Part shown: positions 10,515-18,121 of the stretch, one piece after another
Position numbering within the stretch: the stretch's first letter is position 1
How the letters are laid out: every line of letters starts with the position of its first letter
The notes under the pieces: generated by a model
Databases searched by the model: none
What the model was told of the DNA's origin: nothing
The model's input: only the letters and a program-made list of their open reading frames with translations
DNA from: Rhodanobacter sp. B05
Lineage (GTDB): Bacteria; Pseudomonadota; Gammaproteobacteria; Xanthomonadales; Rhodanobacteraceae
Direction: 5' to 3'
Length of the DNA: 64,000 bases
NCBI RefSeq assembly: GCF_002001085.1
Contig: NZ_MUNU01000015.1
Span: forward strand, 62,001 to 126,000
Program-made: the position numbers and the translations under genes

Positions 10515-11315
10515 TCAATCGTGGTAGACAAACGCGAGCGACTCGCTCCATTGGCCGCGGGAGCCGAAGCGCGCGACCAGCGGGCTATCGCCGGCGTCAC
10601 CCAGCAACTGCCCGTAGACCACGGCGAGCGCGAAGCCGGTGTGCTTGCTGGTGGGTACGAACAGGTCGTACTCCAGCGAGGCGAGCTGGCTGCCGGCGCC
10701 GGGTTGCCAGGGTTGGATCTGCAAGGCGCCAGCCTGGGCCGGGCTGACGCCGAAGAAGCGGTTCATCGCCGCCCCGTTCATGGCCTGCCAGTTCAGCTGC
10801 AGCGAGTGTTGCAACAACCAGAGCGGCGGCAGGTCCCACTCCGTGTAGACCTTGAAGTAAGCGCCGGCGCCCTGGATGTCGTGGCTGAGATTGGCGCCCA
10901 CATCGATCTGTTTGTCGAGTTGCCATTCGAGGTAACCGCCCAGGGTGAGTCGCGGTGACAGCGGGGCGATCTTGCCGCGCAGCACGCCGAGGTCATCGCT
11001 GTCGCGACCCCACTGGTAATCGCCGTAGAGGCCAGCATGCAGCACCGAGCCGCCGACCAGGTCGAGCTGCAGGCCATCCTGGGTGGACAGGCTGAGGCGG
11101 TGGGGGATCTCGATATCGACGTAGGGAATCGGCTGGTAGCGCGAGGCACGGGCGCCGGTCCAGCGCGGCAGGTGTTGCATGCCGATGCCGACCGCGACGG
11201 TCGGCTGGTCGGCGCCATCGGCAAGACAAACCTGCGCCCACGGCAAGCCGGCCAGCAGTCCGGAACAGAGCAGGACCCGGGGAAATGAGAACGCTGGGCG
11301 GCGCGTGTGGTTCAT
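10515..11315 (-). CDS. MipA/OmpV family outer-membrane protein
   Basis: A 266-residue beta-barrel protein with a signal peptide (about residues 1-32). The N-terminal mature region GIGMQHLPRWTGARASRYQ followed by IPYVDIEI is the family signature, and alternating hydrophobic strands end in an aromatic-rich C-terminus (SLAFVYHD). MipA was named as a scaffold for murein enzymes in E. coli, but many members are induced by antibiotics or envelope stress and their role is open. It is divergent from the two-component system at 11590, so that pair is a plausible regulator. Confidence 0.8.
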   Translation of the reverse strand: MNHTRRPAFSFPRVLLCSGLLAGLPWAQVCLADGADQPTVAVGIGMQHLPRWTGARASRYQPIPYVDIEIPHRLSLSTQDGLQLDLVGGSVLHAGLYGDYQWGRDSDDLGVLRGKIAPLSPRLTLGGYLEWQLDKQIDVGANLSHDIQGAGAYFKVYTEWDLPPLWLLQHSLQLNWQAMNGAAMNRFFGVSPAQAGALQIQPWQPGAGSQLASLEYDLFVPTSKHTGFALAVVYGQLLGDAGDSPLVARFGSRGQWSESLAFVYHD

Positions 11316-11589
11316 GGGACGTGCAAGCATAGGGGCTGTCACGCCGAATCAGGATAGGGCGGTGGAGTGACGCTCAGCCACCGTTCGGTCGATACCCGGC
11401 AATCGCGGCTCGCCATGCTCGAAGGCGACCTCGCATCGCGCAAATCTGGAAGGCTCGGCCATGCAGTACGCTGGTACCGCCCTGCGCGGCAGACCTAAGC
11501 GTTTCGCAAGCCAGTTGCGCGATCGTGACGACGAGGATCGGGCGAGCGCTGGTTGGCCAGCGGCCGGGTCGCGAGGTGGAGGAGGTTGC

Positions 11590-12255
11590 ATGCATATCAT
11601 CCTGGTGGAGGACGACCCGCAACTGGGTGCGGCGATCCAGCGCGCGCTGGAACGCCTTGCCTACACGGTGAGCTGGCTGCGCAATGGCCGCGAGGCCTTG
11701 ATCGCGCTGCGTGACGAGACGGCCGACCTGGTGTTGCTCGATCTGGGCCTGCCGGGCATGGATGGCCTGGACGTGCTGGTGGAGGTGCGCCGTGCGCATG
11801 TGAAGACGCCGGTGATCGTGATGACCGCGCGCGACGGCGTGCAGGCGCGCGTGCATGGGCTGGATGCCGGGGCGGACGACTATCTGATCAAGCCGTTCCA
11901 CCTGGATGAACTGGGTGCACGGATCCGCTCGCTCGGTCGCCGCAGCCAGGGCCTGGCCGCCAATCGCATCGAGGTCGGCGCGCTGGCGCTGGACATGGGG
12001 ACGTCGCAGGTGATGTTCCGCGACGAACCGGTCGAGCTGACCCGACGCGAATTTGCCCTGCTGCAAATCCTGATGGAGCGCGCCGGTCGCCTGGTGCGCC
12101 GCGAAAGCCTGATCAACTCGCTGTATGGCCTGGACAACGTGGTCGGCAACAACGCGCTGGAGGTGCTGATCCATACCCTGCGCCGGAAACTCAGTTACGA
12201 CACCGTGCGTACCGTGCGCGGCTTCGGCTACATGATTCCGCGGGATCCGGCATGA
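11590..12255 (+). CDS. OmpR-family response regulator
   Basis: A 221-residue regulator with an N-terminal receiver domain (phospho-acceptor D51, conserved K101) and a C-terminal winged-helix DNA-binding domain with the typical ending HTLRRKL ... VRGFGYMI. It belongs to the PmrA/QseB-like part of the OmpR family. The ATG at 11590 is preceded by GGAGG. It overlaps the kinase gene by four bases. It is divergent from the MipA gene and lies beside the glycan-use locus; either could be a target. Confidence 0.93.
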   Translation: MHIILVEDDPQLGAAIQRALERLAYTVSWLRNGREALIALRDETADLVLLDLGLPGMDGLDVLVEVRRAHVKTPVIVMTARDGVQARVHGLDAGADDYLIKPFHLDELGARIRSLGRRSQGLAANRIEVGALALDMGTSQVMFRDEPVELTRREFALLQILMERAGRLVRRESLINSLYGLDNVVGNNALEVLIHTLRRKLSYDTVRTVRGFGYMIPRDPA

Positions 12256-13646
12256 GCGCGCCGAGCCTGCGCGGGCGGCTGCGCTGGCTGATCATCCTGG
12301 TGATGATCGCGGTGCTGTTGCCGCTGGCGGTGCTCAGCTTCCGGCGCACGCTGCGGGAGGTCAACGAACTGTCCGACGGCAGGCTGGCGCAATCGGCACG
12401 CACGCTGGAGGTCATCGTCGAGCAGAATGGCCCGGATGCGCTGCGTGGTCGCCAGGGTGGCAACCGCCTGGTGCCGATCGAGGCGCCACCGGCGCAAGCG
12501 ATCAGGAAGCACGGCCATACCTTCGAATCCGAGGTCGGTTTCCAGGTGTTCGATGCGTCCGGGCGACTGATTCTGGCCACCACCAATCTTGCCGCGCTGC
12601 CGCCACCGCAGCCCGGCGATGGCGAGTACCGCGACATCCGCGCCGGCGGTTATCGCTGGCGTCTGTTCACCCTCAGCGACAAGTCCGATGGCGTGGTGAT
12701 CCGCACCGGCGAGCGCTACGACAGCCGGCACGACATCCTGCGTGCGCTGTGGTTTGACCACGCGCTGCCGTTGCTGATCGGGCTGCCGTTGCTGGGCCTG
12801 CTGGTTGGCTGGGCGGTCAAGCGGGGGTTGCGTCCGCTGGAATCGCTGACCCGTGCGCTGGGTTCGCGCGCGCTGGGCAGCCGCGAGCCCATCGTGCTCG
12901 AGCAGACGCCACGGGAACTGCAGCCGGTGCTGGATGCGCTCAACGGCCAGCTGCAGCGCCTCGCCGATGCACTGGAACGCGAGCATCGCTTCAGCGCCGA
13001 CGTGGCGCACGAGCTGCGCACCCCGCTGGCCTCGATCATGCTGAACATCGAAAGCGCCACTGCCACTCGCGACCCCGCCGAGGCCGGCGCGAGCCTGGCC
13101 GGCGCCCAGCACAATGTCGCCGCGCTGGCGCGCCGCGTCGAGCAATTGCTGGCGCTGGCGCGACTGGAGTCGGGCATGGCCTCGGAACAGCGTCGTTCGA
13201 TCGACCTGGTGGGCGTCGCGATCGACGTGATCGAGGAACTGACCCCGGTGATTGCCGAGAGTGGTGCCGAGCTGGGTTTCAGCCATGACGAGGGGCCGAT
13301 GCTGGTGCGCGGACATGAGGCCGCGCTGGCCGCGCTGCTGCGCAATCTCGTCGAAAATGCCATGCGCCACGTGCCGGCAGGCGGCCAGGTCCAACTGTCG
13401 CTTGCCAAGGGCGAGTCGGCCACCACGATCGACGTGTCGGACGACGGCCCCGGCATTCCGCGCGAGCGGCGGGCGGCGGTGTTCGCCCGCTTCCATCGCG
13501 AATCCGGCAGTCGCGGCGACGGCTACGGCCTCGGCCTGTCGATCGTGCAGCGGGCTGCCGAACTGCACGGCGCGACCATCGATCTGCTCGATTCGCCGTT
13601 CGGCCACGGCTTGCGGGTGCATGTCGTGCTGCCGCACGACGCGTGA
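12252..13646 (+). CDS. Sensor histidine kinase
   Basis: A 464-residue inner-membrane kinase: TM1 (10-30), a periplasmic sensor of about 140 residues, TM2 (172-188), a short linker and the HisKA domain with H253 in FSADVAHELRTPLA, then HATPase_c with the N box NLVENAMRH, DDGPGIP and GYGLGLSIV. It overlaps the regulator gene at 11590. The sensor region (EVGFQVFDASGRLILAT) resembles the QseC/PmrB type. The signal cannot be read from sequence. Confidence 0.93.
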   Translation: MSAPSLRGRLRWLIILVMIAVLLPLAVLSFRRTLREVNELSDGRLAQSARTLEVIVEQNGPDALRGRQGGNRLVPIEAPPAQAIRKHGHTFESEVGFQVFDASGRLILATTNLAALPPPQPGDGEYRDIRAGGYRWRLFTLSDKSDGVVIRTGERYDSRHDILRALWFDHALPLLIGLPLLGLLVGWAVKRGLRPLESLTRALGSRALGSREPIVLEQTPRELQPVLDALNGQLQRLADALEREHRFSADVAHELRTPLASIMLNIESATATRDPAEAGASLAGAQHNVAALARRVEQLLALARLESGMASEQRRSIDLVGVAIDVIEELTPVIAESGAELGFSHDEGPMLVRGHEAALAALLRNLVENAMRHVPAGGQVQLSLAKGESATTIDVSDDGPGIPRERRAAVFARFHRESGSRGDGYGLGLSIVQRAAELHGATIDLLDSPFGHGLRVHVVLPHDA

Positions 13647-13699
13647 CACGCCACGCCATCCGGGTGCATCGCGTGATGCGATGGCCTGCCAGCTCGCGG

Positions 13700-15286
13700 C
13701 TAGCGGCGGCCCGTCGTGCCCTTGTCCGGCGCGGGTGGCACCGGTGTCCGCTCGAAGAAGCGCTGGTACAGCCGCCGCCACACATTTTCGCCGTGCTTGC
13801 CGCCCCAGACGAAGGTCGCCACGCTCTCCGGCGGCAGCGTGTACTGGAAGCGTGTCTTGTCCTGCACGACGGAGACATGCTGCGTGTCGGTCTTGCCGTT
13901 CACCAGCACCAGCACGATCGAGCCATCGTCCGCATTCCGGAACGCCACGTTGGCGAGTCCCTTGATCGTGGTGCTGGAGTTCACCCGCACCGCGCCGGGC
14001 AGGACGAACCGACTGAAATGCGCGAACGCGTAGTAGTAGTCGTTGCGACTCACCGCGCCGGTCTGCGAGTCGATCGTCACCATGCCCTTGCAGGTGTCGC
14101 AGCCGCCGAAGTGGGGGCCATGGTCTTCGTCGAGCGCCAGGTTCCAGTAGATGACGCCGCGCGCCCAGTTCCGCAGCCCGGCAAGCAACAGGTCCCGCGC
14201 AAACCAGATCAGTTCGCCGTTCCTGCTCGATTCCCAGTCGCCGCCGGAACATTCCGTGATGTAGGCATCCTTTTTGGGATAGGCCCGGTGCACCTCGGTC
14301 TGCGCACTGGGATTGCCCTGATAGCAATGCCAGGCAATGCCATCGACGTAAGGCGAAGCGTCGGGGTCGGCCAGCACGCTCGACGGCTGCGCGGGCTGAT
14401 CCCAGTTGTGGTCCCAGCCGAGGATGCGTGTCTTCGGCTTGCGGCTCGCCAGGGCGGGACCGAGATATTGCGCGATGATGCGCGCCCGCTGCTCGGCGGA
14501 CAGCTCCATGCCCGGATAGGTCACCGGCACGAAGCCGGGTTCGTTCTGCAAGGTCAGGGCGAAGATCGGGATGCCGTAACTGCGGTAGGTATCGATGTAC
14601 TTGACGAGGTACTGCGCGTACGTGCTTTCGTAGGGTTCGAGCAGGGTGCCGCCGATCAGGTTGGCGCTGGTCTTCATCCACGCCGGCGCGCTCCACGGCG
14701 AGGCGACGATGTGCAGCCCGGGATTGACGGCCAGCACCTCGTGCACGGCCGGGATCAGATCGCGCAAGTTGGCTGCGGTATTGAAATGCTGCAGCTCGGG
14801 ATCGACCTGGCCGAACGGCAGGTCATCCAGGGTGTACTGCTGCAAGGAAAAATCGGAGGCGCCGATGGTCAGGCGCATCATGTTCAGATTGAGGCCGGGT
14901 GGCGGCCCGAACAGTTCGTGCAGCAAGTCATCGCGCTGCAGCGCGTTCATCCGGTTCTGGATCAACCACGCCGACGAATCCGTCAGTGCGGCACCGAAAC
15001 CCATGATGGACTGGTAGGTCTTGCTGGTGTCGACCACGACATCCGCCGGCGCTCCGTCGTCTGCGCTGACGTCGATGTCAGGTTGCTGCGCCAGGCGCAA
15101 TTTCCGATCCTGCGTACTCACCCACAATTCGACCGCCGGCCCCAGCGGTCGCATCGCGGGAACGATCTGGGGCGGTGGCGCCGGGACGGTGCGCCGCGGC
15201 AGATAGAGCGCCGCCAGGGCCAGCACGCTGATCAGGACAAAAGACGAGACGGTCGTCCAGCGTGGGGGATTCCCGCGCTCACCCAT
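13700..15286 (-). CDS. Glycoside hydrolase family 30 enzyme
   Basis: A 528-residue enzyme with a single N-terminal membrane segment or uncleaved signal (12-30) and a (beta/alpha)8 catalytic domain plus beta side domain. The general acid/base is E249 (LTLQNEP) and the nucleophile E345 (YITECSGG). The opening GFGAALTDSSAW is typical of GH30 subfamilies 1 and 3, which include glucosylceramidases and beta-1,6-glucanases. With the GH3 enzyme just upstream, beta-1,6-glucan breakdown is a reasonable guess, not a proof. It is the last gene of the TonB receptor-GH3-GH30 set; the gap to GH3 is 54 bp. No strong ribosome site precedes the ATG. Confidence 0.88.
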   Translation of the reverse strand: MGERGNPPRWTTVSSFVLISVLALAALYLPRRTVPAPPPQIVPAMRPLGPAVELWVSTQDRKLRLAQQPDIDVSADDGAPADVVVDTSKTYQSIMGFGAALTDSSAWLIQNRMNALQRDDLLHELFGPPPGLNLNMMRLTIGASDFSLQQYTLDDLPFGQVDPELQHFNTAANLRDLIPAVHEVLAVNPGLHIVASPWSAPAWMKTSANLIGGTLLEPYESTYAQYLVKYIDTYRSYGIPIFALTLQNEPGFVPVTYPGMELSAEQRARIIAQYLGPALASRKPKTRILGWDHNWDQPAQPSSVLADPDASPYVDGIAWHCYQGNPSAQTEVHRAYPKKDAYITECSGGDWESSRNGELIWFARDLLLAGLRNWARGVIYWNLALDEDHGPHFGGCDTCKGMVTIDSQTGAVSRNDYYYAFAHFSRFVLPGAVRVNSSTTIKGLANVAFRNADDGSIVLVLVNGKTDTQHVSVVQDKTRFQYTLPPESVATFVWGGKHGENVWRRLYQRFFERTPVPPAPDKGTTGRR

Positions 15287-15340
15287 GGCGCACGCACAGC
15301 GGATTACCCTCGCCGCGGCGAACGTGGGACAACCCCGCGA

Positions 15341-17959
15341 TCACGGCGACCCCAGGCTTGCGCAGGGCAGGTCGGTGCGGCCGGCCGAGGCATCCTCCAC
15401 GATTCTCACGTCGGCGAAGGCGGCGGAAAAGGGTGGCGATGCCTGCACGCCGAACGGCACGTCGATGTGCGATAGGTCGGCGCCCTTGCGCATGAAACAC
15501 TGCAGCGGAATCGACACGGTGTGGCGCGAACCCTTCGCGTAGCCGGCGAAGGTGCGGGCAAGCTCGACCGTTCTCATGCAGCCCTGGCCGCAGCCCATGT
15601 AGACCTGGACGGGCGCCGTGGCGGGCGTGTCGATCACCACGTCGAACTGCAGCGCCGCATGGGCGGATGCCAGCGGCATCAGGTCGCGTGGCTGGGCACT
15701 CTTCGCGTAGAAGCGGCCGGTGCCAAGCCAGGTGACGGACTTGGCGTCCTGCTGGGTGTTGACCTGCACCGTGCGCAGTCGCAGCACGGGATGGCTGGCC
15801 GGCCACTCGATCTGCGAGTTCAGGTCGGCGCCGACGGCAAGTGGATGGTGTGCGGGCCTGTCATCGCCCAGGTACAGCGCGAATGGCGGCACGGCCAGCG
15901 TGTGGAACACCGACAGGCCCGCGGTATTGGCACAGGCATCCACGCCGGGAAAGGTCGGCAAGGCGGGCAATTCGTGCCTGTCGGGATAGTGCAGGCCGTA
16001 GCCCGGCGCGAACGCCCGGCGCGCCGCACCGGTGCCGTCGGTACCGGCATGGGGGCAGGGCATGCCCGGCCACGGCCGCGCCAGCGTGCCGCTGAAGTTG
16101 TAGCGACCCGAACCGCCGGGCGCGGCGAACAGCACGTCGGCCACGCCGCCGCCTTCGCTGCCGGGCAGCCATGCCGCCACGAACGCATCGGAGAGGTTGA
16201 GCAAGTTGTTGACGTAGAGCGGGCGCCCCGCCACGAACACCGTCACCACCGGCTTGTGCGCCTTGGCCACCGTTTTGAGTACCGCCAGGTCTTCCGGGTA
16301 GCGGTCGCTGTGGCGCAGGGTTGCCGATGGCACGATGTCGCCCATCGTCTCCGCATAGGGCGTCTCCCCGATCACCGCCACGATGGCATCGAAGCGCTGC
16401 AGGTCGATGCCCTGCGCGGTTTCGCTGTAGGTGACATGGGCGGCGCCATCGGCGGCGCGCAGGCCGGCCAGGATCGTCTCGCCCTGGGGGAAGTCGGCGT
16501 TGCTGTTGTCGGTGCCCTGCCAGGTGAGCGACCAGCCGCCGGTCTGGTTGGGCAGGCTGTCGGCGCTCTTGCCGACGACCAGGATGTTGGCGCCGGGCTT
16601 CAGCGGCAACACGTTGCCGTTGTTCTTCAGCAGCACCAGCGACTCGCGCACCGCCCGCCGCGCCAGCTCGGGGCTTTGCAGCAATTTTTCGTCGCCCGCG
16701 CCGGCGCGTTGCGAAGGCCGCTTGCCGAACAGGCCCATGCGCAACTTGGCGCGCACGATCCGGCTCACGGCATCGTCGATCCGCGCCAGCGGGATCTGGC
16801 CGCTCTCGACCTGGCGCATGGTATTGGCGATGAAGGCCTTCCAGTCGTCGGGCACCATCACCATGTCGATGCCGGCATTGATCGCCTGCGGGCAGCTGGC
16901 ATTGCTGCAGCCCGGCAGTTGGCCGATCGCGTTCCAGTCGGAAACGATGAAGCCCTGGAAACCCATTTTCTGCTTCAGCGCGCCGGTCAGCAGCGCTTTT
17001 GCGCCCGACATCTTGCCGTAGTTGATGCCGTCGGCCACGTCATCCCAGCTGTTGTAGGACGCCATCACGCTCAGCACCCCGGCTTGGATCGCGCCGAAGT
17101 AACCCGAGCCGTGCACGTTGATCATGTCGCTGCGGCCGACCCTGGCCTCGCCCTGGTCGGTGCCGTTGTGGGTCGCGCCGTCGCCTATGAAATGCTTGGC
17201 TGTCGCCATCACGTTGTGGTCGCCGAAATCCCCCTGCAGCCCGCGCACATAGGCACGCGCGTACTCGCGTACCAGTGGACCCTCGCTGGAAAAACTCTCG
17301 TAGCTGCGTCCCCAGCGCACGTCCTGGGCCACGGCCAGGGTCGGCGCGAACGCCCATTCGATACCGGTGGCGCGCACGGCCCTGGCGGTAGCCGCGCCGA
17401 TCGCTTCGATCAGTGCCGGGTCGTGCGCCGCGCCCAGGCCGATGTTGTGCGGGAACAACGTGGCGCCGAGCACGTTGTTGTCGCCATGCACGGCATCGGT
17501 GCCCCAGATGATCGGCACCTTGATCGCCGCGTCGGTCGCCATCGATGCGTCGTAGTAACGGTCCGCCAGGCTCAGCCAGTCCTGGATGGCGGCGTGCTTG
17601 TTCATGCCGGGCCAGGAGCCGCCGCCGTTGAGGACCGAACCGATGTAGTACCGGGTCACCTCAGCCGGCGTGATCGACTTGATCTCGGCCTGGGTCATCT
17701 GCCCGACTTTCTGGGCGAGCGTCATGCTGGCCACGATCTTTTTCACCCGCGCTTCCAGCGCCGGATCGGCAGGCAGGCTGCTCTTGATCGCCGGCCAGTC
17801 GGTGTAGTGCGTCGACGCCGGCACGCGATGATCGACGGATCGTGACGTCGCGCTATCGGGAGCTGTTGCTTTCGTCGCGTCGGTGGCATGTGCGCTGCCG
17901 GCGCCAGCCAGCACGATCATGGTGGCGTGCAGCATCCACAAGCATCGGGAGTGGGCCAT
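15341..17959 (-). CDS. Glycoside hydrolase family 3 beta-glucosidase (ExoP-like)
   Basis: An 872-residue exported enzyme with a signal peptide ending near AGSAHA. Domain order: GH3 N-terminal barrel with nucleophile D341 in IVSDWNAIG and the substrate-binding KHF; GH3 C-terminal alpha/beta sandwich; and a C-terminal extension of about 200 residues like that of marine ExoP-type exo-beta-glucanases. It releases glucose from the non-reducing end of beta-glucans. The chosen ATG (17959) is 12 codons inside the longest frame and begins the signal peptide. It lies between the TonB receptor and GH30 genes on the same strand. Confidence 0.92.
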   Translation of the reverse strand: MAHSRCLWMLHATMIVLAGAGSAHATDATKATAPDSATSRSVDHRVPASTHYTDWPAIKSSLPADPALEARVKKIVASMTLAQKVGQMTQAEIKSITPAEVTRYYIGSVLNGGGSWPGMNKHAAIQDWLSLADRYYDASMATDAAIKVPIIWGTDAVHGDNNVLGATLFPHNIGLGAAHDPALIEAIGAATARAVRATGIEWAFAPTLAVAQDVRWGRSYESFSSEGPLVREYARAYVRGLQGDFGDHNVMATAKHFIGDGATHNGTDQGEARVGRSDMINVHGSGYFGAIQAGVLSVMASYNSWDDVADGINYGKMSGAKALLTGALKQKMGFQGFIVSDWNAIGQLPGCSNASCPQAINAGIDMVMVPDDWKAFIANTMRQVESGQIPLARIDDAVSRIVRAKLRMGLFGKRPSQRAGAGDEKLLQSPELARRAVRESLVLLKNNGNVLPLKPGANILVVGKSADSLPNQTGGWSLTWQGTDNSNADFPQGETILAGLRAADGAAHVTYSETAQGIDLQRFDAIVAVIGETPYAETMGDIVPSATLRHSDRYPEDLAVLKTVAKAHKPVVTVFVAGRPLYVNNLLNLSDAFVAAWLPGSEGGGVADVLFAAPGGSGRYNFSGTLARPWPGMPCPHAGTDGTGAARRAFAPGYGLHYPDRHELPALPTFPGVDACANTAGLSVFHTLAVPPFALYLGDDRPAHHPLAVGADLNSQIEWPASHPVLRLRTVQVNTQQDAKSVTWLGTGRFYAKSAQPRDLMPLASAHAALQFDVVIDTPATAPVQVYMGCGQGCMRTVELARTFAGYAKGSRHTVSIPLQCFMRKGADLSHIDVPFGVQASPPFSAAFADVRIVEDASAGRTDLPCASLGSP

Positions 17960-18069
17960 GGGAAGCCTTGTCGGTCGGGGGCGTTCGCCTGACATCTTAC
18001 AGGCGCGGGATTTTCGCGGCGGCAGGCGCTGGGCACGGCCTGCCGCTTTCGTGACACACGGCTCAACCG

Positions 18070-18096
18070 GAGAGGCGCCGTGGTGTGGCGCCTCTC
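18070..18096. terminator. Hairpin between TonB receptor and GH3 genes
   Basis: GAGAGGCGCC (18070-18079) pairs with GGCGCCTCTC (18087-18096) over a 7-base loop. No T-run follows on either strand. A second small stem, AGGAGCC ... GGCTCCT, overlaps the receptor stop codon. These could stabilise the receptor mRNA end and lower expression of the downstream hydrolases, as is common in such loci. Confidence 0.5.
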
Positions 18097-18121
18097 GCGC
18101 TTCCAGGAGCCCGACAGGCTC

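Noticed and set aside
13647-13699. Imperfect stem between the histidine kinase and GH30 ends as a terminator
   Set aside because: The arms around GCCATC and GATGGC are interrupted and no T-run follows; too weak to list.
12228-14696. Long minus-strand open frame over the histidine kinase and GH30 genes
   Set aside because: Out of frame with both real genes and without family features.
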